Below are positions 1-7,436 of a stretch of DNA of 42,715 bases, in pieces. Origin of the DNA: Chryseobacterium gleum (GTDB lineage: Bacteria; Bacteroidota; Bacteroidia; Flavobacteriales_D; UBA2798); the NCBI GenBank assembly GCA_945865695.1, contig CAMBFX010000007.1, forward strand, positions 1 to 42,715. The letters are read 5' to 3'. Every line of letters begins with the position of its first letter. Within the stretch, counting starts at the first letter, position 1. The notes under the pieces are model-generated. The model saw only the letters and a program-made list of their open reading frames with translations. It was not told the DNA's origin and did not search any database. Both the position numbers and the translations under genes were made by a program.

Positions 1-170
1 AAGATGATGGAATGTACACCGAGTTTTTTATTGGGCCGCAATATATTTATCGAAAAACTTCAGAAGGATTAACTCAAAATTCTGTATCAGTGGAACAAAC
101 TTATTTCACCCAAAAATTCGGTATTCGATTTGGAATGAATTTTTGTGGGTTGATTAGTAGAGAGAAATAA
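1..170 (+). CDS. C-terminal end of an outer-membrane-type protein (partial)
   Basis: An open frame enters from the left edge and ends at TAA 168-170. It encodes about 55 residues, including EFFIGPQYIYRK and FGIRFGMNF. The alternating aromatic/polar pattern ending in a strand-like RFGMNF segment resembles the closing strands of an outer-membrane beta-barrel, although seven more residues follow. The start lies outside the window, so the family cannot be named. It runs towards the minus-strand gene that follows, with 2 bases between the two stop codons. The frame is open throughout; the barrel interpretation is inference. Confidence 0.6.
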   Translation, partial: DDGMYTEFFIGPQYIYRKTSEGLTQNSVSVEQTYFTQKFGIRFGMNFCGLISREK

Positions 171-172
171 TG

Positions 173-1360
173 TTATTGTTTGATGATTTTTTCTCTGAAA
201 ATACCATTTTCGGTTTTCACTTCCAGAAAATAGATACCATTTACGGATTTCGAAAAATCAATTTCTGCAATAGAATAACAATTTGAAACAACTTGTTCTC
301 CGATAGAATTGAAAACCCGAACGGATTGAATTTCATTCGAGCTTTTATTTTCAATTTTTAAAATAGCATTAACTGGATTTGGATAAACGCTTAAAAAATT
401 ATTTTCATTTTCAAGGATATTCAATGTGCTGCTTCCAAATTTCAAAATTGACCCATTGGTTCCACAGGTATAACCGATAGAATCATTCACAAAACAAACG
501 TCATAATAAGATTGAACCGAAGTTCCCGTTTGCGTCCAATTGGTTCCGTTATTGATGCTCTTTATTAATGTACCTGTATTGATTCCATTACCTCCTGTCA
601 CGTGAATTGTTCCATCGGGTGTAATCGCCATTCCTGCATAAAGTGCAGAAAAAGGTGGTGTGCTTTCTGTCCAATTATCTCCCCCGTCAATTGTTTTTAA
701 GAATTCAGTATCAGAAATTGCAAACCCATTGTTGGTTGAAGTGAAAATGATTTCATTCAACATTCCTCCACTAGTTGTAAAATGAACCGTATTCCAATTT
801 AAACCTCCGTCTGTTGTTTTTAAAATTTGACCATCCCAATTTCCGATAAATCCAGTATTAGCATCAATGAAAAAAAGCGTATTCACATAAGCTACATTCA
901 CTAAATCGAAGGAATGAAGATTCCAATTTTCACCACCATCCGTGGTTTTAAAAATGAGAAGGCTGTCGGTAAAATCCCCTGAAGTGGCGTAACCAGTGGT
1001 AGCATTAATGAAATACAGAGCATCTATTGCTTTTGCAGGATCTAAAGTCAATTTACTGTTCCAACTAGTTCCACCATTAATTGTTTTGAATATTTCATTT
1101 CCACCATAGGTAAATCCAGTGACATTATCATTGAAATGTATTCTGAACGAATACAAAGTGGTCACAGAGCTCCAATTGACTCCTCCATTGACTGTTTTGC
1201 GAATCACACCTGTTTCTGAAATACAATAACCAGTATCTACACTCGGAAACGAAAGGGAAGGCAAAAACTCATTGGTGCCTGAAGTTAGGCTTGTCCATTG
1301 GGCGTGGGTTATATTCATTAAAGAAATGAATAAGGCAAAGGCAAAAAATATTTTTTTCAT
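173..1360 (-). CDS. T9SS type A-sorted protein with YCF48/BNR-like repeats
   Basis: The 395-residue product has a signal peptide (MKKIFFAFALFISLMNITHAQ). It then has about seven repeats of the K(T/S)x(D/N)GGxNW type, such as IFKTINGGTSW and ILKTTDGGLNW, spanning roughly residues 45-310. These repeats are typical of YCF48-like/BNR beta-propellers. The C-terminal 70 residues form a type A sorting domain (LSVYPNPVNAILKIENK ... GIFREKIIKQ), so the protein should cross the outer membrane through the type IX system and be released or anchored. The substrate or partner is unknown; such propellers are often extracellular binding or structural modules. The gene appears monocistronic, and upstream there is a relic of another sorting-domain end. 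Confidence 0.85.
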   Translation of the reverse strand: MKKIFFAFALFISLMNITHAQWTSLTSGTNEFLPSLSFPSVDTGYCISETGVIRKTVNGGVNWSSVTTLYSFRIHFNDNVTGFTYGGNEIFKTINGGTSWNSKLTLDPAKAIDALYFINATTGYATSGDFTDSLLIFKTTDGGENWNLHSFDLVNVAYVNTLFFIDANTGFIGNWDGQILKTTDGGLNWNTVHFTTSGGMLNEIIFTSTNNGFAISDTEFLKTIDGGDNWTESTPPFSALYAGMAITPDGTIHVTGGNGINTGTLIKSINNGTNWTQTGTSVQSYYDVCFVNDSIGYTCGTNGSILKFGSSTLNILENENNFLSVYPNPVNAILKIENKSSNEIQSVRVFNSIGEQVVSNCYSIAEIDFSKSVNGIYFLEVKTENGIFREKIIKQ

Positions 1361-1370
1361 ACTACGATTA

Positions 1371-1400
1371 TTATTTGATAATTTTCTCTCTGAAAATACC
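1371..1400 (-). pseudogene. Relic of a T9SS sorting-domain 3' end
   Basis: Read on the minus strand these 30 bases encode GIFREKIIK-stop, the same tail as the neighbouring 395-residue gene. The DNA matches positions 176-205 at 27 of 30 bases. Nothing else of a sorting domain can be read upstream of it, because the frame passes directly into the palindromic repeat at 1406-1427. It is probably a residue of a deleted or recombined paralogue, but it is short and could be a chance copy. Confidence 0.45.
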
Positions 1401-1405
1401 TGTTA

Positions 1406-1427
1406 CCGCGGATTTGTAATCTGTGCG
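1406..1427. repeat. Palindromic intergenic repeat (GCGGATT-TGT-AATCTGTGC)
   Basis: The sequence ccgcggatttgtaatctgtgcg forms an imperfect hairpin with a three-base loop. On the minus strand the surrounding frame reads RTDYKSAV, a peptide I recall as a recurrent spurious translation of short palindromic intergenic repeats in Bacteroidota genomes. No coding role is apparent. Confidence 0.5.
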
Positions 1428-1602
1428 CCAAATTACACTTGTAAACTCCATTTCAAAATTTAAATAATTTAGTATATAAACACTGCAATAAAAATATCAA
1501 ACTGTTTGCTCATCCATGTAATATAAACTAATATCTTTCTTCTCGGTTAACATATTACAAAGATACGGTAGAAATGGGGTTAGCCACAGTCTTCATTTAT
1601 AA

Positions 1603-2046
1603 TTATTCTCTAACATAAACATTATAATAATTTGTGGGACTACTATTAACATCTAAATAAGTATCAAATGGATATTTTGTAAGAAAAATAGTGTCTTTAG
1701 AAATATTCTTTACTAAAAGCCGTACCTCAGCATCATTATTTAAAGTCATATTAAATCCACAAAACTCTCCAAAACAGCCATCACCAACTGAAAGAAATTT
1801 TATTCTTTTAGTGAAAACCTTGTCATTGTTTTTGAAATATTTAAGCTTTCCACATTTTACAAACTCTAAAACATAATTATTGCCATCTATATTAGGGTTT
1901 GTTGAAATAACTGTGGGTTGAGAAAAATCTTTGACAGCACTAACCCAATGCCACCTACCAATTAAAAATTCTTTGTCTCCTTTTAACTTGTCTTTCTTAC
2001 ATCCAAATAGTAAAAGTAGGACGAATAATAGGAGATTAGTTTTCAT
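1603..2046 (-). CDS. Small lipoprotein, lipocalin-like
   Basis: The 147-residue product has a lipoprotein signal (MKTNLLLFVLLLLFGCKKDK) with the lipobox LLFGC, so it is expected to be lipid-anchored at Cys16. The mature part begins GDKEFLIGRWHWVSAVKDF, which resembles the opening strand of Bacteroidota lipocalin-like domains (often LIGKWxLxS). It contains a GDGCFGEFCGF segment with two further cysteines. The start overlaps the end of the upstream glycosidase-like gene by 11 bases, suggesting translational coupling. Ligand and function are unknown, and the lipocalin assignment is tentative. Confidence 0.7.
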   Translation of the reverse strand: MKTNLLLFVLLLLFGCKKDKLKGDKEFLIGRWHWVSAVKDFSQPTVISTNPNIDGNNYVLEFVKCGKLKYFKNNDKVFTKRIKFLSVGDGCFGEFCGFNMTLNNDAEVRLLVKNISKDTIFLTKYPFDTYLDVNSSPTNYYNVYVRE

Positions 2047-4768
2047 TCACTATAAGTTTTTGAGTGTATAAATTATTTCCATCTTTTATCACAAATAAAT
2101 AAATTCCATTTTTATAACCAGCCAAAGAAACATTTAAAGAAGCTGTGTTAATTTGAATAGTACTTTTTAGCTCACCAATAGCATTGTATATTTCTAAGAT
2201 ACAATTATTTTTTGAAAGCTCCTCGGGAATAGTTAAAATACAAGCATCTTTAGCGGGATTCGGGCTTAAAAAAATTTCTAAAGAAGAATTAGAAGTACCC
2301 TTATTTGAAAGCGTTATTCCTGTTACATTTTTTTCAATTGAAGATATAGAAACTATATTCTCTTGAGTAACCTCTGGTAAAAAAGAGGACCCTGTAGGAA
2401 AAGCTTTAAAAAGAATGATTGCACTTGATTCGGTAGCCTCCCAGTCAAATGGATATTCTACATTCAAATTACCTGACAGTGAACTAAACTTGGTGATGGA
2501 AGAACCCTGTATTTCTGTACCGTCTCTATAGTAAAAATTAATACGGTATTCTTTAACAAAACCCATGTTCTCTAAATGAAGTTCATTACTATTCCCTTCT
2601 CCAGGTTGGTATAATGAAATTGGCAATTCACATCCAATACTTGAAACAAAATTTGCATTTATAGGTTTATCACATTCATTAACACTACCATTTTTAGCAG
2701 TATAAAAATTCCAGGTATTATTTACGATTACTCCAATTGCTTTATTATTTTCATTTACACCCTGATATTTTAATGCAAATAAAGAGGCTTTGTTATCGTC
2801 TCTTTTGTCTGTTACGGGTCCCCACCCTTCACCATCAAAATCAATGCTCTCAATAAAATTTCTAATTTTTCCGAATTCCGTCCATAAGTTATTTTGTTGT
2901 AAAAAATCTCCGCTCCAATTAAGAGAAGCTGCCGTTCCGGTAAATGGAGCAATCCAAGCATTGCGCAACCATTCGGTAAAATTGCTGCAACCATCCAGAC
3001 TTGGGCTTCCAGATTCGCTCCACATAACTGGTTTATCGTATAAATTATGAAGGCTTTTGGTTGAGCCAACCGCATCGTTGTACCGGACTGGGCTTGCTGA
3101 ATAAAAATTATAATTAACTATATCAATGTTGGGTAAATTATAAGAGGCATCGCTTAAACGGTCATTACCGGTATAGCTTGTTGAAAGTAAATGCTGATTA
3201 TGCCCCAAAGTATTTTTAATATAGTCGGTCATTATTTCATGCCAATTTTCAACCGCTTCTGGATAGGCAGGATTTGTCTCATAACGCTTATATTCATCAG
3301 TGGCGGAAGTATGAAGACAGTCATTGTTTACCAATTCGGTTGGAAAAACAGCTCCCAAGTTATTTATTTCACTAAACATTTCGAACATGGCAATATTCGT
3401 GCTATAACCCCAACGAGAAATGATATAACGAAGTTTTTGTTTCCAGTAGTTTTGGGCAACAGGACTAGTCAAAAACTCCAAAGGTTCTTGGAGTCCTAAA
3501 TCTTCCTGATAGCAATTACCAATGTCTGGAAAACCACAGTGATCACTTGGCCAATCCCAATCCCAAGAAGAATTTTCACTATCCTCTTCCACCATATAAT
3601 GAACATCTAAGTTTAAGCTAAAATTCAAATCCAATTCTTTTGCTTTATCTACAATCTTGTCCATTTCCCAAGCACAACGCATCCTGTCTTTATTGATATT
3701 CGGGCTGGTATAATTACCAATATTTTCAAATTCTAGGTCAACGCTCCATGGTGCGAAAAGCATCCGAAAAAAATTGGCTCCCGAATTTCGAAGTACCTCC
3801 ATTTTATTTCTAAAATGTAAATAAGTAATTGGGTTATTTAACTCCGATTGATATCCAGAGCCACTATTTTCAAATATACCCAAATTCCCAAACTGTTCAC
3901 AGTCTCCATTTTCATCGCAACGAGGCCAAACTAAATTTTGCCCAATTGGCATATAAGTATTATTATTCAGGGTGAAAAAGTAATTATTAGTTCCTTTTTG
4001 CATATATGCGTTTGTGCTGGAAGGAACACATTTAAAATTAAAACTTTTAGAATATAGAATACCATGGCCATTAATTTCCACTCTTATTTTACATTTCCAA
4101 TAACCAATTAACCATGGAGCAAACCGAACCCTAAACCGAAAACTAGTGGTGTCTTTTTCATAATAAGAATTTACTGCATTGGCTGGGGTTTCAATTACAG
4201 TTTTATATTCATTATGATAATAACCATAAACAGTGTGTTTGAAATTTTCGGTTGCTAAATTATTTCCAGTTAAAGTATAAAAATCTGCGATTACATTAAT
4301 ATCACTCTCATTAAACGGGTTTAACTTGTTAACGTTTGGAATTTCATTAATAAAATTGTCAATTTCATCATAAACATTTTGAGGTAACCTAACACCAATT
4401 TCTAATTTATCATATTTTCCAACTTCTCCATTTGTGTTTTCGGGCGTAAATACAACTAAAGGAATCTCACTTTTAATCACACTCGCATGAAAATAACCAT
4501 TCCCATTAAAACCATAGGCACTGAAACCTGGCTTTAAGTGAACTTCAGTAGAAGAAATAAAATCAACTTCTTTGGTTCCATTCAAATTTAAAGTATTAGT
4601 TGCTCCTGGGCTTTGAAGACAACGTTCATTTTCAATTAAAGTAACTCCATTAGTAATATTAATACCATCAATATTAAAACAATCTAACTGCACAGGATAT
4701 ATATTCTGTTGACTAAAAATATTTAGTGAATAAAAGAGAAATAAAGTAAAAATTATTTTTGCTTTCAT
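2036..4768 (-). CDS. Secreted DUF5060/GH5-like glycoside hydrolase, T9SS type A-sorted
   Basis: I place the start at ATG 4768 rather than 4795. Translation from there begins directly with the signal peptide MKAKIIFTLFLFYSLNIFSQ and avoids overlap with the upstream gene (3' end at 4773). The order of parts is: a short strand-rich region (VHLKPGFSAYGFNG); a DUF5060-type beta-sandwich (about residues 100-245, ending IGYWKCKIRVE); then a TIM-barrel region. The barrel carries a candidate acid/base Glu in MFEMFSEINN (about residue 462) and a candidate nucleophile in PVMWSESGSP (about residue 583). The C-terminus is a sorting domain (IFLSPNPAKDACILTI ... YTQKLIVNEN). The predicted role is extracellular polysaccharide hydrolysis; substrate is not evident. 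The product is 910 residues. DUF5060 naming comes from pattern memory, not a search. Confidence 0.75.
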   Translation of the reverse strand: MKAKIIFTLFLFYSLNIFSQQNIYPVQLDCFNIDGINITNGVTLIENERCLQSPGATNTLNLNGTKEVDFISSTEVHLKPGFSAYGFNGNGYFHASVIKSEIPLVVFTPENTNGEVGKYDKLEIGVRLPQNVYDEIDNFINEIPNVNKLNPFNESDINVIADFYTLTGNNLATENFKHTVYGYYHNEYKTVIETPANAVNSYYEKDTTSFRFRVRFAPWLIGYWKCKIRVEINGHGILYSKSFNFKCVPSSTNAYMQKGTNNYFFTLNNNTYMPIGQNLVWPRCDENGDCEQFGNLGIFENSGSGYQSELNNPITYLHFRNKMEVLRNSGANFFRMLFAPWSVDLEFENIGNYTSPNINKDRMRCAWEMDKIVDKAKELDLNFSLNLDVHYMVEEDSENSSWDWDWPSDHCGFPDIGNCYQEDLGLQEPLEFLTSPVAQNYWKQKLRYIISRWGYSTNIAMFEMFSEINNLGAVFPTELVNNDCLHTSATDEYKRYETNPAYPEAVENWHEIMTDYIKNTLGHNQHLLSTSYTGNDRLSDASYNLPNIDIVNYNFYSASPVRYNDAVGSTKSLHNLYDKPVMWSESGSPSLDGCSNFTEWLRNAWIAPFTGTAASLNWSGDFLQQNNLWTEFGKIRNFIESIDFDGEGWGPVTDKRDDNKASLFALKYQGVNENNKAIGVIVNNTWNFYTAKNGSVNECDKPINANFVSSIGCELPISLYQPGEGNSNELHLENMGFVKEYRINFYYRDGTEIQGSSITKFSSLSGNLNVEYPFDWEATESSAIILFKAFPTGSSFLPEVTQENIVSISSIEKNVTGITLSNKGTSNSSLEIFLSPNPAKDACILTIPEELSKNNCILEIYNAIGELKSTIQINTASLNVSLAGYKNGIYLFVIKDGNNLYTQKLIVNEN

Positions 4769-4772
4769 AACT

Positions 4773-5870
4773 TTATTTTTTACTAAACATTTCATTTATT
4801 TTCTCTTCCAGTTCAATTTGCTTTTTCTTCATTTCTTCCAAATCGGATTTCAATTTTTCGTTTTCTATTTGTGATTTCTCCAATCGCTTATTCAAATCAA
4901 GAATGTAAAGAGTGTTTTCTTCTGTTTTTTGTAAAACCTTTGCTTGCATTTCACCAACATTCAAACCCCCACTTAATACTTCAGGTTCCGAAGGAACTCC
5001 TGGTAAATGATGATTTTGTTTCAAGTAGTTTTCCAATTCGTGATACGTCATCAAATCATAATCTTCGTCAAATACAAAATCTCCTAACTGGCCAAGTTTA
5101 ACAAATACTTCACGGCAATACACTCTACCATCTGTATAAACAATAAAATTTTCCTGATCAATAAGGTTTAAAGGATCTTTATGAATGACAGAAATACTTT
5201 TTACAGTAGGGGAATTGGATGTTGACAGTATCCCATAAGCTCCTTGTGAGCCTGCTTCAGTATGAACAGTTAATTTTGCGTTTGGATTGGAAGTTCCGAT
5301 ACCAACATACCCGGTGCTACCATTGCCACCTGTTGCTGCTAGAACAGTTAAAGTTGGAGCATCCGAATTAAACCCAATCATCAAACTATTATCAATTGAA
5401 TTCACCAACATACTACTGCTTGAAACATCTGTTCTTCCAATTACAATTGAATTCGCGCCATTTGCTCTAACTCTTTTACCAATAGCAGTTGAATTTAATC
5501 CTGCTGAAAATGTTTGTACACCTAATCCAAGTCCTTTCATTAAAGTGTTAGAGCTTCCATAAATTTGGTTATAAAGCGGGGAGAGATAAATAGAACTATC
5601 GCCAAAAGCAATTAAGGAATCTTCACTCGTAATTCTATTTGTAACGATTCTATTAGTAAAAATATCCTGATCAAATCTCGCCTTTACACCAACATGAAAA
5701 TCTTCTGTTGGAATCAATCCAATTCCCACTTTACCCACATTACCGTAATTGATAATGGTATTGTAATTTGCATTGGTGCTTTGCACATATAAATCTCCAT
5801 TCATTCCGCAAATCATATTTCTGCTTCCCGGAATATTTACATCTTGTCCTTTTAAACAAAGAGAATTCAT
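4773..5870 (-). CDS. Tail-fibre-like surface protein, 3' part of a frameshifted gene
   Basis: This ORF encodes the larger C-terminal part of a gene that begins at 6373. The open frame continues upstream of the nominal ATG as SGWSFAGGIASTTGKVVIGNIS...GAGKEIKI and meets the 5' fragment at about 6063. The MNSLC start is therefore internal, which fits the lack of a signal peptide. Features include a YadA-head-like stretch (LNSTAIGKRVRANGANSIVIGR), VGIGTSNPNAKLTV repeats, and the conserved Bacteroidota ending (DYDLMTYHELENYLKQNHHLPGVPSEPEV ... GEMQAKVLQKTEE) followed by a coiled coil of about 45 residues. Such proteins are often named tail-fibre or S74-chaperone-like, but no phage genes surround it. 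Restoring one base gives a protein of about 533 residues. The glycosidase gene starts 4 bases after its stop. Confidence 0.75.
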   Translation of the reverse strand: MNSLCLKGQDVNIPGSRNMICGMNGDLYVQSTNANYNTIINYGNVGKVGIGLIPTEDFHVGVKARFDQDIFTNRIVTNRITSEDSLIAFGDSSIYLSPLYNQIYGSSNTLMKGLGLGVQTFSAGLNSTAIGKRVRANGANSIVIGRTDVSSSSMLVNSIDNSLMIGFNSDAPTLTVLAATGGNGSTGYVGIGTSNPNAKLTVHTEAGSQGAYGILSTSNSPTVKSISVIHKDPLNLIDQENFIVYTDGRVYCREVFVKLGQLGDFVFDEDYDLMTYHELENYLKQNHHLPGVPSEPEVLSGGLNVGEMQAKVLQKTEENTLYILDLNKRLEKSQIENEKLKSDLEEMKKKQIELEEKINEMFSKK

Positions 5871-5962
5871 AATTTTTATTTCTTTTCCTGCGCCTACAAT
5901 ATCAACTACATTAATAGAGGTTCCACTAATACTTCCATTGGCTAGAATATTTCCATCTACAT

Positions 5963-6373
5963 TCAGCTTTTCAGTAGATGAAATATTTCCAATAACAACT
6001 TTTCCAGTTGTACTTGCAATTCCCCCAGCAAAAGACCAGCCAGATGTAAGAAAATATTTCCAAAAGTTCCATTTCCTAATAACACCTCATTGGCATTACC
6101 CGAAAAATTCAGTTTGGTTAAAATACCATTGGTATTAACATATACTAATCCATTAAAAAGATTATCATCAAAAATTTTGATACGTAACTCTCCATTGGGC
6201 TTTATACGCAAACCCTCATTGCCATTGGCTTTAAAAATTAAAGGTTCATTATTATCTGTACCTAAATAATCCCCGAAGGAAATCGTATTACCAGATAATT
6301 TCCAGTTTTGTGATTGAGAATAACTAAAAGAATAGAATAATAATAAAGTTAAAATAGTAATAATTTTTTTCAT
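5963..6373 (-). CDS. Tail-fibre-like surface protein, 5' fragment (frameshifted)
   Basis: The start is ATG 6373 (the track uses a GTG one codon earlier). The signal peptide is MKKIITILTLLLFYSFSYSQ, followed by SFGDYLGTDNNEPLIFKANGNEGLRIKPNGEL, the usual opening of Bacteroidota surface proteins of this type. True coding runs to about GNGTF. The remaining residues (GNIFLHLAGLLLGELQVQ...) are out-of-frame read-through. At 6062-6065 (plus strand aaaa) one extra A would restore NGTFWKYFLTSGWSFAGG and join the downstream 365-residue frame. This could be a real inactivation, a phase-variable tract or a sequencing error. Confidence 0.75.
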   Translation of the reverse strand: MKKIITILTLLLFYSFSYSQSQNWKLSGNTISFGDYLGTDNNEPLIFKANGNEGLRIKPNGELRIKIFDDNLFNGLVYVNTNGILTKLNFSGNANEVLLGNGTFGNIFLHLAGLLLGELQVQLEKLLLEIFHLLKS

Positions 6374-6505
6374 CACTTTCAGATTTAAATTAGACTTAAA
6401 TTTAGAAAATAATTTTAGAATTACAACTTTTTCTTTAAAAAAGTTAACTTTTATACCTTATTTATGAATTAAATCAATTTTATAAGGGCTGTAATACCAA
6501 TAAAA

Positions 6506-7432
6506 TTACTCTATCTGCGCTTTCCCACTCTTATTATTCGTCTTTTGAATAAAACGAATTCCCAATACTAATTCATGGGTACCTGAGCTATAATTTTTTA
6601 AATTGGATTGTGTGAAATCATAAGCATAGCCAATACTTAAATTATTTCTGTACGTATATCCCGCCATTACAGAAATGGCATCTTTAGTTCTAAATGATCC
6701 GCCCATCCAAACTTGTTCTTTGTAAATTACCCGAGCCATAATGTCGGCCTGTAAAGGAATATGCTTTACATATTTTAGCATGAATGAAGGTTGAATATCG
6801 ATATCATTTCCAATATCAAATGTGTATCCAGCATTGAAATTATAGTGAAACCAAAGTTGGCTTGAACTGAATTGCTGAGGGTCGAAGAAAAATAATTTGT
6901 TGGCTAACAATTGAGGAATGGATCCACCCACCCAGAATTTTTTCGAGTACAAATAAAATCCGAATTTAAAATCGGGCACTAATGCCGATTGATATCCTGT
7001 ACTGATTACGGCATCACCTGGATCATGCGTAGTGATTTTTGAACCATCTACTGCGTATTGTAATAATCCAGCAGAAAGTGCAAAGGATAATTTTATTTCC
7101 GAATTAATTTTTAAGTGATAAGAATAGGCTAATTGAAAACCTGTTCTTCGAGTGGGCCCAACATTATCGGTAAAAATATATCCGCCATAACCCATTTTTT
7201 TATTCTTAGAAGGGCCACACATGCTCAATGTAAATGTTCGTGGAGAATCAGTAAGTCCAGCCCATTGATAACGGTGATTAGATCTTACGTCATACCAATC
7301 TCTACTTCCGGCCACTGCAGGATTCACGGAAAAATCATTGAAGAAGTATTGACTGTATAAGGGTAAATGTTGTGAATTTCCATTCTGAAAGAACGCAACG
7401 AAAAGTATTGTTATGATTAATATCTTTTTCAT
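6506..7432 (-). CDS. PorP/SprF family type IX secretion membrane protein
   Basis: The 308-residue product has a signal peptide (MKKILIITILFVAFFQNGNSQ) and the family opening HLPLYSQYFFNDFSVNPAVAGSRDWYDVRSNHRYQW. It is strand-rich and predicted to be an outer-membrane beta-barrel. It ends with the family pattern SIGYAYDFTQSNLKNYSSGTHELVLGIRF. PorP/SprF proteins partner with type B-sorted T9SS cargo, as SprF does with SprB in Flavobacterium. Here the gene starts 4 bases after the stop of the 3589-residue SprB-like gene, so the two are almost certainly co-transcribed and the adhesin is the likely client. Length is normal for the family. Confidence 0.93.
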   Translation of the reverse strand: MKKILIITILFVAFFQNGNSQHLPLYSQYFFNDFSVNPAVAGSRDWYDVRSNHRYQWAGLTDSPRTFTLSMCGPSKNKKMGYGGYIFTDNVGPTRRTGFQLAYSYHLKINSEIKLSFALSAGLLQYAVDGSKITTHDPGDAVISTGYQSALVPDFKFGFYLYSKKFWVGGSIPQLLANKLFFFDPQQFSSSQLWFHYNFNAGYTFDIGNDIDIQPSFMLKYVKHIPLQADIMARVIYKEQVWMGGSFRTKDAISVMAGYTYRNNLSIGYAYDFTQSNLKNYSSGTHELVLGIRFIQKTNNKSGKAQIE

Positions 7433-7436
7433 ATTG

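Noticed and set aside
4769-4795. Upstream start of the glycosidase (track start 4795)
   Set aside because: It puts nine residues before the signal peptide and overlaps the upstream gene; ATG 4768 is better.
5963-6065. Programmed ribosomal frameshift in the tail-fibre-like gene
   Set aside because: No slippery heptamer with a downstream structure was evident; a simple indel in a short homopolymer explains the data.
4773-6373. Prophage remnant because of tail-fibre similarity
   Set aside because: The HHLPGVPS/GEMQAK ending is widespread in Bacteroidota surface proteins and no capsid, terminase or integrase gene is nearby.
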